A DNA stretch of 64,000 bases from Blastomussa wellsi (Eukaryota; Cnidaria; Anthozoa; Scleractinia; Plerogyridae). The notes below the pieces were generated by a model, which did not search any database, was not told the DNA's origin, and saw nothing but the letters and a program-made list of their open reading frames with translations. Below are positions 32,216-45,071 of this stretch, piece by piece (within the stretch, counting starts at the first letter, position 1; each line of letters opens with the position of its first letter). The stretch spans positions 28,275,888-28,339,887 of the forward strand of contig OX393562.1 in NCBI GenBank assembly GCA_947652115.1. Reading direction: 5' to 3'. The translations under genes were made by a program, and so were the position numbers.

Positions 32216-35200
32216 GAAGTTGTGTAGGGAGAGGCAACTCTAAAACAGGGTCTTCATCAGGAGAGGTGTCTAATTCGAAAATAGTGACACCCTGAGCATA
32301 AATGGGAAAACCTGTACGATATTTTGTAGTTTGGCAGGAGGTGTTTCAGAGACAAGTTGACTTCTGTGTTTTCTTAAGAAACTTAACTTGAAGTTTGGCT
32401 TGAAGTTTGGCCCTAATCCCCTGAGGCGCGGGATTAGACGTCTGACACTTCTGACACTTTTGGGTGTGCATATTCTAATTTTAAACTTCAAATTCTAATT
32501 TTTAAACTACGTTAAATCTTCACTATTTCTTATTTCTCAAAATTTTCCTTCTCCTTTAAGAAAAACTCCCTCCTTCCAAAAATACCCAAAAATCATCCAA
32601 AAATTTATAGGGTTTTGGCATTCTTTGAAACGCAAACGAGATATTTGCATAAACCCATTTTAAATGACGGAAAAACGGCTTTCAGGTTTACCCCCCCCCC
32701 CCCCCCCCCTCCAAAAGTCATTTCTGAGTATCCTGGGAAAACAATCCAAGAAAGCAACAAACATGGACCTTGCCGTGTTGATCATATAAAAAATTGAACA
32801 ACGGCACATGAAAAAGGTTTGAGACTTGAGGTAGGGTGGCAAGGGCAGAGAAGTATTGACCCAGTATTTGAAAAATTGTGCGTCCCTCTGCCGGAAAAAT
32901 TCCTGGTTACCTGAATATTTGTAGAAGCTCAATAAGCAAGGATTGCATTGTCACTTCTAATTCTGTCTACCGTTCGAACATCTTTCTGGGATTTCTACGA
33001 TTCTGGTTTAAAAAGAAAAACGGGAATACGGCATTCTGAAAATCGAGCAAAACTGTTTGAAACGTGGACCTTTCAAAAGTAAAGACAGGTTCTAATTGAA
33101 GCCGCGCCATGCGGTAAATTTAAAAATGCAAATCGAAATATGTTGCACGTGTAGCAGCAGACACATCCTCTCTTGGTAGCAGCAATTCATCAAATCGAGT
33201 GTCATGCATGCAGATGTATGTCGAACTCTACGTAATGGGCTTGAACAGGAGTCCATCACCATTGCACGAGTCCGCTTCGACAAAGCGCGCATCGCGTATT
33301 CATCCACGCCTGATAAGAAATGAAATCAACTAAAAAATTTGTTTAGTCTTTAATTTAAATAGACATTATTATCAGCCAAGACGCTTTAATGAAGAATGAA
33401 AAAGCATATTTTGTTTCTTGTTCAGCGCTCGAGGGCATTACGACTGAAAACATGTTTTCTTTATTATTTTTTATAATTGGACATTCACCGAGCAGAGTGT
33501 TAGAGCAGATAGCTTTTGCGCTAAAAGCAATCTGTGGGAGAAGAAAGATTCATAGATTGATAATGATCAGTCACTTAAAATAAAAACAATTTCTTATAAT
33601 ATTCTTGAAAATAATCAAGTAGAGATTTCGAGGTGCCGAGACTAAACCTAGGTAAGAACAAAATAATATTTTGTGCGACAAAATTCTCAGTGCTGAATAC
33701 ACTAACTAGTAAGAAAAACTTACATTTTTGGTGGGTTGGGAACGAAGTGGTTAAAATAGCACTTTTCATATTGAACCTTATTTCATTTTCAAGTCAGCAG
33801 CAAGCAAGATTTCTTGTTAATCACGGACGGAAGTTTGAGTTTTAATCTAAATTCGGAGGTGGGTCTGCGTTTTCAACAATTTCCGTCAAATATTAGTCCA
33901 GGAGTTGTTTTCATGTACGGGTTTCATTTATTACAAAATCACCTACTTTGAGAGTAAATCCTCCCTTTCCGGCGTCTTCAGCAATCAGAACTGCATGAAA
34001 CATCCTTCATTCTAGTTCAGACTGTGTAATGCCTCAAGCAATTATCAGATTTATCAGGTTCATATTAAATGAAACGTCATTCCCACAGCCAATGGAAACT
34101 GGAAAACGTGATCAGAATGCATAAAGGTCAGTCACTACAGTACTATATATGCTTATCGCTGGCTCTCTACCACAACAAGCAAAGGCGCTTTGTGCATGCG
34201 TAACTCGTGATAACACCCTCTATAGTCTGGTAATTTTTACCAGGTTTTTAACTAAACAAGACTGATATTTTTAGGTTTCAGTATATTTTAGTATGTCTTT
34301 CGAATTTTGACATTTCGAAGTCGTACCCTTGGTAGTGCTCCAGTTATTTAGAGATCATTTAGGAAAGGGGGGGGGGGATTAATTGAATTCAACGCCAAAG
34401 GGTAACTGCACAAGAAAATATTGAGATCTGTCTGCCGCTGGAATTAATCTGTATTACCATGCGAGCATCTTCCCCATTTTTGTAGGAAGATCGAAGAGAC
34501 TCTGCTCGCAAGGTACTGGAATATTGGCCCAGATATTTATTTGGCAAAAACTATTTTGAAAATTTGGTTAAATGAGGCGAAAATCTCTCTCGCCTGACAA
34601 ACATGCAGCGGTCTAGAAATTAGCAGGTAGTGTATTACGTAAATTAATGCAAAGGAACATTTTCCGTCTAGCTTCTTTGAAAAACGATACGAAATAATCA
34701 GTATATCCTATCCATTCTACATTGAAATTCGTCTGGTCCTTTTAATGTCAATTATGTTTTCCGTAATCATCTGATTTCTCAAGAAGTGTATTGACCACAC
34801 CAAGCTAAGAGGTAACAGCAGCTGTTCATTGCGGAACAGTTTGAGTGGCCCCACCCCTCCACAGCCCAATTCTAACTGGTTGGGTGCCAACACATTGTTA
34901 CTATCAGTTGTAGATATAAATTTGTCACAATGCAGCTTTTTAACTTTTAATCTAATTGAGCACGGTTTCCATTTGATTGAATCTGCCAGTCTACCAAAGC
35001 ACGATCAGATAAACCGAGAGAAAAAAGCGTCGGATGTTTTGCAGACCTCGATCACAATTTATAGTCAGAAAAGGAAAATAAAAGAAACTTTTAAACGCAG
35101 AAATCAAACAGTTTATTGATTCGACTGCGGGCGCCAAAAAGCTTTACGAGTCAAAAATTAAATGTACTTTTCATGTTAGTCCCCATAAGTCATTTATGGA

Positions 35201-38200
35201 TAAACGTAAAATTGGGCGATGCTTATCCTAATCGATTTTAGTTCTCCGTGCAATTGGAATCAGTTCTTTTCATTAGATCTTAAATAGGTAAAATACATGT
35301 GCGCTGTAGGGCCCAAAGGGCACACAATAAAATAGTGAACAGTTTGTAAAAATAAAAATAAATTAAATAGAGATGATATGCAAGCTTATTTCCGAAATTG
35401 ACACAAAAACAACCATCGAATGTATAATCATCGTAAGTTTTAAACTTTCTAAATTCGGAGGTAATTGAAACACTTTTTGATCAAAGAAGAAGTAAGAAAG
35501 AGTTTGTCCCAAAGCTCAGTAAAACAGCGATGTTATTTGATTGTTTCAGTGCGGTTTTTGGCAGACCTTGGCGCCGTGTATAAATGCACGCTGGTCCATT
35601 TTACAGTAATTACCACTCTCACAAGTCAGTGTTAAAAAGCTGTTAAAAAATTAAAGAATTCAGTATATTTTATCCTAATCTACTGAGGAATCTTCACAAA
35701 TCATCTACAGAATGTATAACCCTGAAACCTTCTTAAATTAGACGAGTTCTTTTCAGTCTTGAGTTAAACCATTTGATTTTTGTTGCCGCCCTTTTAGTTC
35801 TTCAGGAGAACAGCATGTGGCACAAACCAAATTAGATTTTACTTTTACATTACCCTGCAAAGAAAACAAAGAACTCCGGATTTGACAGAGCAGACAATAT
35901 TTCTGTACTGAACTAATGGAAGTTTCAGGAAGTTATGATTTAATAAACATTGCCAAGTACGTGTTCGCGGATATGAGTGAAAATGATAAATTTAAGTAGA
36001 TGCCAAACATGAATTGCTAAATCTCCGATAAAAATGTTAACAACTACAGTTAGAGCAGCAGTGATAACAAAAATGCACTTTTACAGCTATCGTTTATCAT
36101 TACAAAAAAGAAATAACCCATTTGACACGGTTTTGGTGGTCATTTCTAGTTAGGGACTGTCTTGTAATAGATATGTAATAAATCGTATTACTTTGATCGA
36201 GGCTATTGTTTGTATTTAATTTATCTGATGTCATAATCTTTGAAACAGCGCTATGGAAACAGCTTTGGGTACCTGAGTTGCTGGAACATTCAAAGAAAAG
36301 ATAGGAAAAAATAATGGAAAAATTTCGGACATTTTTATTCAAAGCTACACAACTTTTGGAGGCCAGCTAATGGCCAAGCTGAGGAAATCAAAACACTTTT
36401 CGTAAAAACGTACAATACTAATAACAACAAAATGATGTTTGGTACGGCCAGAGGCATAAAAAGTGAATCTTAAGCGAAAGCGAAATGGAATGAATACGTG
36501 TACACCACTGCAAACTCAGTTTTATTGTTGCCGTCCTCCTCGCGAGTGTTATGCAATCGAAAGGGAATGAATCCAGTATAATGTTTTTCGGCAAATACAG
36601 GATTTCCAGATGCTTGACTCCCAGCCTTCGAGCATGTCCTCCCTCAAAAAAAGACGCCTGGTCGCAGGTTACTTGACTCCAAGAAGATTTATTCCTATTT
36701 CTTTAGTTCGTTGCCGCTTTTTATTGGATATTCAACAAAAATCAGGATGTAATATTTCCAGAAAACCGACCTGCTACCCCCAACTGCGATCGATTACATT
36801 CCCACGAGAGATACTCCTGGACGAATGCGGCGAAATTGATCTGAAAACGATGCCTTCCTCCACCGGAACCGATTTACAAATGGAAAGCAATTAAGTCATT
36901 AAAAAGAGGTTTCGCTTCATAAAACTTTCAAGCATCACAAAAGGCGCAAGATAATAAAATATAAATTAATGAGCGTAAAGCTTTTAAAAACAGCTCGCTG
37001 AAGTGCATGTAGTTATAACACGTTGACAGGTTATGCGATCGGCCGAGTGGTTGCAAATAGTTTCGAAGCAAAATCCAAGTTTACATCTCGGCTAGCTGCC
37101 GAGTGTTCGATCAGTAGGCGAAAACAGAAGCCGGGTAAGACATGTAGTATTCAGTTCAATTTACCATTCGCTTTTTAATGCATCACAGCCTACAAATGGT
37201 CAAATTTATTCAGAAGGGCTTACACCTTCTGTTCGTTTTCTCGTAGCGTCGCGCGAAACTTTTCCTCTTAATTAAGCTCCAGTGGGGTCAAGTAAATCAA
37301 AGTGTCGTGCTCTTGAAATTGTTTAAAATTTTGTGGCTAAATACTTTATTTGCCTAACAAAGAAACAAGAGATCTTTCAGAGCTGGATCAGTAAAATCCG
37401 TGATTTTATCACCTTCTAGTTCCTTTTATGTACTTATTAAAACTTCTTTTCGGTATAGCGTTATATATCTCGTCCCGACATCTAGCTTCCGCAGATTTAT
37501 CTAACCGCTGAATTCTGACATTTTCTCAGTTATCGTAAATTTTCTGCCACCGCTAAATGCTGTGGACAGAAAACATGCAGTACGTGCCACACAAATGTTT
37601 ACTCCAGAGTCCTAATGACCCGCAACAAGTCAAATTACTTTTCAGTTCAATGCCGAGAAATGGATGCAACGATTTCATAAAGTACCTTTCTCAAGTGAAC
37701 CACTCCATTTAAAATCGTGCATTTGAAAACATACTCACTAACATGAAATTGTAGGCTAAATATTTAATATTTAAAGGTGACGAGGGGTTAAATCTATATA
37801 TACACACACGACTTATATAAATGACCCAAATTTAAAGAGACAATCACTGCGGCAGCTTTTAATTAACTGATCTACGCTCGAACGCTTGTGCATCATTTTG
37901 GTTCGCCTCGCAGAACAAAAGGATTCTGTGAAATATTTTCTTGTGTACGTTTATTTGAATGTTAATTGAGAAAGGACGGATTTCACGCAAGTGGACGGTA
38001 AATTTTGTTGTTTTATATTTAATTTCCTTCTTGGTTAGTCTAAACGTACTATTTCCTGTAAATTCATTTAAATCCTCGCGTGAAGTAGACCTCACTGAAC
38101 AAGACAGAAGTGTTGAATTTCTTCAGTACCGAAAATGCATAAGAGTATTTTATAAGTAGTAAGCTCTACGTTTTTTTTAATCGCAGATATCGAGGAAAGC

Positions 38201-39621
38201 AATTTGAAGGGATACATCTGCTGGACATTTTCTTTGAAGGGCGGCAACTTTACTTTAACGTTTAAGTCCCTTCACTGACCGCAAGGTTGAGGTACGTAAA
38301 CCAGACTACAGGTTTTAAATCATAAAATTGCTTTGAAACTTTGGCCAAAGAATAGTTGCCAAGAAAAAAATGCGCATTACACGACCGATGAACTGCCAGA
38401 ACGATTTATAGTTGAAATGTGCAGAGCACGGAGACGGAGCTATTCATTAAAGCAGTTTGCATGTGGCTGTAACTCTGAGGTACTTACAATAGTAAACAGA
38501 TGTTATCAGCTCCTTGAATTGAATGGAACCAACGTAAACAATTTTCCCGAGCACGGGAAACCAAAGCTCTATCGCATCTTTTTTGAAACCTTCGCTATCA
38601 CACAGCTGGGCCAGTACACTGAAGTTTTAAAAGTCTCAAACTTATAGAAACATATTTCTGGTTTAATCAGGGACGATCGAATAAACATTTGAATAAAATA
38701 CAATAGAAATCATTTCCTCTTAAAGAAATCGAGATCACTTTTACACGACGCTGCAACCTTTCGACTTCATGCTTGTCAGGTGACATAGTCTAAAGGATTT
38801 GATTTCATATTTTTGTGGCCGAGTACACGAAAACTGCCAGTAGCAAAAGACTAGCAATCGCCAAAATAAGAGCATAAAAGCGGAGAGTATCATTAATTTT
38901 GACGGTGGAGACTGCTGCCTTTGTGTTTACACAGTGTGTTGCGACTTCTTGAATCCATAAGTTCTTCCGTTTTGAGTGAAGCCGACTTGAAAATGTACGA
39001 ATATTTCAATTCTGTTCACGAAAAGAGCAGCACCTAATCCAACATGGATTTTTCTTCCATCCCTGAAGCCTCAACAGTGAGTTCTAACAAACAGAAATAG
39101 TTACGTGATGAGCAGAGAAAACGCATTTTTAAGTGTTATTTAAGAGCCCATGTTGTTTTATTGGTGGCTCTGATCTATAACAGCTCCATTGACGATAGTT
39201 TTGTCTGTTTATAATGGCATGGTATCAACTTTATCATGGGACACAACAGCGCAGCTATATTCCAAGAGACTGTTAACAAGAAATTTGGCGCCAGTAGCAA
39301 TTTAAATAAATATTTTCTCCGCCTTATATTAATATATTTTTCTTCCCAGATTCACCGCAGCGGTGTGAAAGGAAATGCGTTTTTAATGACCTACGGCACC
39401 GCTTGGTCAGCGGGGTCCCTATCACATGGTTTAAATTACACGCGCACAGAAAAATAGAAACTTCGGAAAGATTAAACAATCGAAAGCGACGGAATAATCT
39501 GAACAACGCCACTGCAGATTAAATACCACAAGGTTGCTCTTGGAAGTCAACCAAGTCAACGATGGTGAAGCCGCGCCAAACACTGAGTGCTGTCTTTCCG
39601 TAAGAGTGCGTTTCAATCCCA
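32216..39621. other. Gene-poor intergenic stretch
   Basis: More than 7 kb without a gene I can support. The longest frames (36610-36894 plus, 38333-38647 plus) show no domain, and the latter lacks an ATG. A C-run lies at about 32690-32709. A TATAAA at about 35579 has no obvious gene behind it. Non-coding RNA or regulatory DNA cannot be excluded. Confidence 0.45.
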
Positions 39622-39804
39622 TAGGCGTACGAGCCGGGGGGGGGGCATGGGGGACTGTAGCCCCCCCCCCCTCCCCCCAAATTTTGAGCAACTGAAATCA
39701 GATTTTTTTGGGCAGCATGAGAAAATTTGGGCAAGGCAACTTGGGTGAAGTTTTTGGGAAAATGGTTCACCCCCCTCCCCGATAAAAATTGCCCGTACGC
39801 CAAT
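39622..39804. mobile_element. Non-autonomous element with inverted GGCGTACG ends
   Basis: The ends taggcgtacgagcc and gcccgtacgcca are inverted. The interior is a G-run/C-run and an AT-rich core. About 183 bp, no ORF. Confidence 0.55.
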
Positions 39805-40530
39805 ATTTTTAACTATCCTTTCCTTTCTCTCTTGGCTGTTTTTCCTTTCTTAGTTGGCTTTAGTCGTTATTCCAAAGTTAGAAATTGGGACATTCAATAT
39901 GCCTGACGAATTTTAAGGCACATTTAATATTCATTATGCCTCTCTGACTCTCGACGATCTGCGCCTGCAACTGTTTTTGGATAAGTTTATAATGGAACTT
40001 AGCTTCCTGGAAACCGAGTTGAATATATTGATTTTGCGAACAATTTTTTTCAAGCAAAACAAGCAACATTCCTCGAAGGGGGAAACGAATGCAAAGTCTG
40101 CAAACCAAAGTTCCAGTCACCTCGAATGTACTAACTTGAACAAACTGTCAGGATTATAGCTAAACTACGTTCAGGTTGACAAATGTAGACTTTTATGAGG
40201 CAGACCTTAAGAGGCAAATTCAAATATGAACTCGTTTGCTCGCACTGGTAAAACATCCCAAATTCACTATCTATACATGTCAGGTTGATTCATAATCGCG
40301 GAAATTTATTTTGACAATTTCATTTCAAATGTTCAGATAAAAGCATTTATAAAAGAAGCCCGCAACTGAAGGAGGTTGATAGTTTAAATAAACCGGCTCT
40401 TGAGGCCATGATCCTCTGGTAAAGGTAAAAATTCCAAAAACAAATTGCAAAATTTTACGAGCTTGTCAATTCAGATTGGTGACAGGAATAATTCACTTTT
40501 GTCTTCCAGTTGCTCCTCTTTTTCTTAGAG
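39805..40530. other. Intergenic, nothing supported
   Basis: No convincing gene or repeat seen. Confidence 0.4.
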
Positions 40531-40598
40531 GGGGAAGTATGACAATACAATTTGGTTTTATCAACTAGGTTGATAATGTGAATTGGCCACCGTAAAGA

Positions 40599-40646
40599 GA
40601 TTCCAGAGCTGACGTTTCGAGCGTTGGCCCTTCGTCGGAGCGAATC
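40599..40646 (-). ncRNA. Hammerhead-like motif, F1 fragment
   Basis: Same design as the other F1 copies. The stem II loop is CAAC instead of TAAC; stem II pairing is kept. Confidence 0.55.
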
Positions 40647-40736
40647 AAGGAATTGTGGGTCGTGTGTGGTTTATACATAGAAAGATGGAGCTTCGCTATT
40701 GGTTGGTGCCTGGTAACGTGAAAACAACGGAATAAA

Positions 40737-40928
40737 TTAGTTGAATGGAAAGCGTTCGTTGATACCGTGAGGATTAAGAGTGCCGATTTGAAAAATAAAT
40801 TTTTGTTCTAGAGTTTTGCGCCTTTCCGTGCTTCCTTGGTGAAGGGAAAGGCCGCAGACTGCCATATGTTGCTTAGAATGATTTGGGAGATTGAAGTGTC
40901 TCGCGACCGGTTTAGATGCATTTTTGTC
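40737..40928 (-). pseudogene. F1 PLE protein C-terminal fragment
   Basis: Reads DKNASKPVARHFNLPNH through to GINERFPFN, the end of the F1 GIY-YIG protein. It is truncated upstream by the insertion boundary. Confidence 0.88.
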
Positions 40929-43097
40929 ATAGCTTGACGCGACATTTAAAATCAAATACTGTCGCGTAAAAAAAAATAATTAATTTGATTTTTCAGCAGT
41001 CTATGATTATGCGGTCAGATTTGAGACCCTGAAGCCCTGTGTCGACCATTACTGACGTCAGTATATATAGTCGTGGAAAATCAGGCATAGTTTAATTTGA
41101 AAACGATTGTATTTCTGGTCTACAGAACAAGGCTGTGTACTCTTACCTGATTCACTGGTTTTCCAGAGTAAATTAACAATAGCTTAAATGTATGAAACCA
41201 TATATTGAATCAATTTCTCGGCGCTTAGCAACGATCACGGTCAGTCATGGTGCCCACAAGGCTACGATAGCGAGGCGGTAGTGAGCGTTGGGAAATTCCT
41301 CAAATTATTATAGACAAAAGCGTGCGCAGAGCCATAGACAAAACAGATGCAACTATTGACAAGTGCGCTGCGAGGCGTTATGAGTGAGACTTTCCTGGCA
41401 AGGTTTATGTTTTCTGTAAGTAACATCTATATTTCTGGTACAAAACGCGTGTTAAAGGTCTGTTAGGCCTTTGACAATAACGTAACAGTTAATTCGATCT
41501 TGCGAAGTAGGCTGAATGTTTTGTTTTTTAAGTTATCCAGGAAAAAGTTTTAGACCTTTTTGCCTAACTGATGCACCGCCAAAACAAAGACTGCAGATAG
41601 ACTCGATACGAAAAAAGCTACAGGATTCAAATGAAGTTCAAATAGCAGTAAAAAAGCGATGCAGTTTTTATTGCATTTTCTGTGCAAGGAAGAAAAAACC
41701 GGCTACATTTATTTGCCGTTTGGCGTCAACGAGCTGAGAAACAAGCTGACTTAACTGTCGATATGTATGGCGTTTTTTAATCAGTGGTGTTTCAATTTCC
41801 CGTTTATTATATAGCTTCGAACTGTAACGTAATTAAAGTTTGCACATATTATATTTTATCAAATTTCGTTTACTACAGATTCTCATTTTGTGTTAAAAAG
41901 AAATTAAAAAGAAAGCTTGGTGGTTTTATACGCAACAGCAGCTAGGTAGATTTTAACTCGTGATCATTTACGGAAAAAAATAAAATAGGCAAATAGAAAA
42001 TTTGATAATATTGTGATTAATATAGAGGATTGTTTTGTATTGCGGGGAATTTTACAAGGTGGAAACAATTTTTTTTTCATAATTCTGAAAATAATTCAAG
42101 CTAGCCCAAAAATCCAAATTTCATTCTGGCCATGTGAAAAAAAAATCTCAAATTAATTTTGTCGACAGCAAGAAATTCACCATCATTCAGTGTTTAAGAA
42201 AGAGATCAATTTGCAAAGCTCGACACAATTTGTGCCAATTATCAATTCATATAATTGTGCCTTTTACTAGTAATTCCTTCAATTTGAATGACGTATTCTG
42301 AAAAGAACAAGCCGCATTATGTCTGCGGTTAAAAAATAAGAAGCTGTCTGGCATTTTACACAGGGCGGTTAGAAAAAAACGAGGTCGAATATATCCGCCT
42401 GTTTAACCTTGTTAATATTGTTTCCAATTAAGTGGCAAAACCGCGTGAAACCGGCGCATGCAGATTGAAACCATAAATATTTTAAATCAAAACTAGTTTG
42501 AAAATCTCTTTGAACTGGATAAGAGATCAAAGGGATGTTAATGGTAGAAGAAAAGGAGAGAGAAACAACAACTGCCAAACGAAGGCGTAGTCACTCAGTC
42601 AACACGGCGATTTGAACTGTATTTGACATTGGTATTTTACACTGATCCCAAGTTTTGGGCATGTGGGGTAAATTCTATATCACACAGCGTTGACATCAAT
42701 TTTCGTCGAGTTTAGCTTTCGGAACAATATTTACTTAGCATTGTTAATTCTAGAAAAAACTTTTACATCGCGAGGCATTTTCTTTTCTTTGGAGTGCAAC
42801 GAGATGTATATTTAGGTACAGTTCATAATGGCAGTGGAACTTTCATCTAGAACAACGACTTAAAAAAGGAAAACAAAATATAAAATTGAACGTCAGAAAA
42901 CGAGGATATTCTAGGCCCTTCTAGAAGGTCATACAGACTCAGCAAAATCGTTTAGAACCGATCGGCCACACATTGTTTAACGATTTCTTCAAGCAATACA
43001 ACTACCATGCTACTACAGTTCATGGGGGAATATTTGATACAGTGGAGCCCTTTTAAGCCTGCATGCAGACGAAAATTTGACTCTCTATTTTACACAA
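40929..43097. other. Intergenic with a possible promoter
   Basis: No supported coding sequence. A CRE plus TATA arrangement is listed separately. The small frame at 41516-41737 has no family match. Confidence 0.4.
41053..41069 (+). promoter_or_regulatory. Palindromic CRE followed by a TATA box
   Basis: TGACGTCA (41053-41060) is followed two bases later by TATATATA (41062-41069). A full CRE this close to a TATA box is typical of inducible promoters. No downstream gene is recognised, so its role is unknown. Confidence 0.3.
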
Positions 43098-43216
43098 CAG
43101 GGGCGGATCAATGTTTTTTTGGAAGGGGTGCACCACTAATTATATTAGAAAGTCGCAGGTCATCTCAGCTGGGAGGGGTGCGCATCCCCTGCACCCTCCC
43201 CCTAGATCCGCCCCTG
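43098..43216. mobile_element. hAT-like MITE (CAGGGGCGGATC ends)
   Basis: A perfect 12-bp terminal inverted repeat CAGGGGCGGATC, 119 bp long, no ORF. The CAGGGG start suits hAT elements, but no clean 8-bp duplication is visible. It abuts a LINE fragment. Confidence 0.65.
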
Positions 43217-43592
43217 TACTGGACGTCATGTTTTTGTGTGCCAAAGCACGTCGATCTAACAGTGTATAAAACATTGAATGAACTTGCCCCAGAATATCTC
43301 CAATGTCTTTTCACTCAACGCCATGTTAATGATTATAACTTAAGAAATCTTGAAGGTAAACTTTCGCTGCCCAAGCCAAATACTAATTACTTGAAACGAA
43401 GCTTTTGTTATAGCGGGGCTTGTTTGTGGAATAACTTGCCCCAGGATTTAAAAAGGGTATTAAGAAGGTATCTGAGGTATCGGATTCCCACACGGCAATC
43501 ATGTAAAACAGTTGTAATGAGTTTTAGTTTTTAACTTTTAGCTTAACTGATGGTTCTCCGTGTTTAAATAAAGTTTTACTACTACTACTACC
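43217..43592 (+). mobile_element. LINE 3' end with (ACT)n tail
   Basis: Plus-strand reading LTVYKTLNELAPEYL, then RSFCYSGACLWNNLPQDLK, is the typical RT C-terminus of jockey/CR1/L2-type LINEs. The stop is at 43534. The element ends in an aataaag plus (act)n microsatellite tail, as in CR1/L2-like lineages. 5'-truncated. Confidence 0.75.
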
Positions 43593-45071
43593 GTCATGAT
43601 AGCTGGAAACATTTGGCGCCGATCCTCTTAAATAAGGCCTGGATTTGCTCGCTGTTAAAATTGCTGCCGTATGACGGTATGTCTGATGTAAGACTCGGCC
43701 AAAAGACCGACAGTGTATTCACGTATGACTTGCAAGTAGTTGAGAGTACTATCGCAAGCTATTTTTGCTCCTTTTTATCATATGTTTGATGCTAACAACA
43801 AAAGATTTTACTAAAAACTACGAGCATTTGGATTAATATGACTAGCCGTTCTCATCTGGTATTCATTTGCGTTTTCAGCTCGGCTAGTTTGACCTCCCAT
43901 AATCAGGTTTATTCAATGGCGCACTTTTCAGCAATGGTCCGGTTTCCCCGCTTTCACGATCTATGAAATCCGATCTGAATCCAAAATATAGGAGGTGATC
44001 AACTTATAACGCGTTAATCAAGAACTTTTTCTGGTCGAGTGTTGCCTTTTGAAATACCTTCGAGCCTTGAAATAAAAGCATACTGCAGCCAGTCTTGGGT
44101 TAGAGTTCATCATGTGCGATCATCAGATAAATTGGTGCTAATTCGATTTGACATCTAATCTGTTGCTGTTACCGTACGATCGCGTGAGGCGAGCAAGTCG
44201 GGTTTGGTTTATATTGACGATCAAAGGTTCCTTTTTGGACGCGCGCGAATTAATCAAATCAAAGCAACTCTAATTTAAGTTCGCAGAGGCCACTGGTGAG
44301 TTTACATTAGGATTAAGTGAGTTTAACATGGAAGGGGGCGGGTGCTTTGTTCTGAGTAATTTGTCCACCGTACAATAATCATTGAAAGTTATGAATGGTG
44401 CGAGTTACATCTTGACTTGCTTTCTCATGCTTCACTCAACAGCGGAAAACTATATTTTCTTATATGTGATTTTGTTTAGGCCATTTCAAGCTTGAGGGAG
44501 CTTTACAACACGAACGTCCAAACAAGAAGAGGGCAGAAAACGCGCCGGCGTAGACGGAAGTGCGAGATCACACCAGATAGAGAACAAATCATCACGTTCT
44601 TGACTCAGTAGTACGGAGAAGTAATCGAAAACCGTGACATTAAGGACTAATCAAAATCAAACACTCCAATGTGATCACAGACATAATGTTGATATGAAGA
44701 CATCAAAGCACATCAAACAATTAATTTAATAACCAGAGGCACGCAAAACATCAGTTGGAGTGTTTACAAAGTCGCTAATTCTGTTATTTACATTTGAAGA
44801 GTACTTGAATCGGGCTAAAGGCCGCTTCTGTGAGTAAATGGTGACACATGCAGATCCATTAGCACCGAATATTGTCAAACAGACCGCGGGCGTCTTGGAG
44901 ATAACCGATCAATCGAGCCTGGTATTTGGGTTCAAGCAAGGGAACATTGATAAAACAGAGAATTTCTTGTAGCGTGATCAGGGCCTTTTGAGAGAAGGCC
45001 TTCTACGTTTAGCAATTTCCAACCATTTGCAAGGCAATTTATAACAGAGATTACGGACAAAAACCTTTGAA
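43593..45071. other. GPCR upstream region
   Basis: Presumed promoter and 5' UTR of the GPCR. A donor-like cactggtgagt at about 44291 could end a 5' UTR exon, but no matching acceptor could be proven. Confidence 0.35.

Larger units (their letters stand above)
40531..40928 (-). mobile_element. PLE family F1 fragment (3' end only)
   Basis: Carries the F1 terminus, the hammerhead-like motif and the last part of the GIY-YIG protein (stop at 40737). Similarity to copy A stops abruptly at 40928. A single orientation and no visible target duplication distinguish it from the two head-to-head insertions. Confidence 0.88.

Noticed and set aside
36610..36894. A 94-codon ORF with a basic N-terminal region
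   Set aside because: No homology, no flanking exon and no promoter or polyadenylation context that could be tied to it.
38333..38647. A 104-codon gene in the gene-poor region
   Set aside because: It starts at TTG, not ATG, and shows no family motif; codon composition looks like background.
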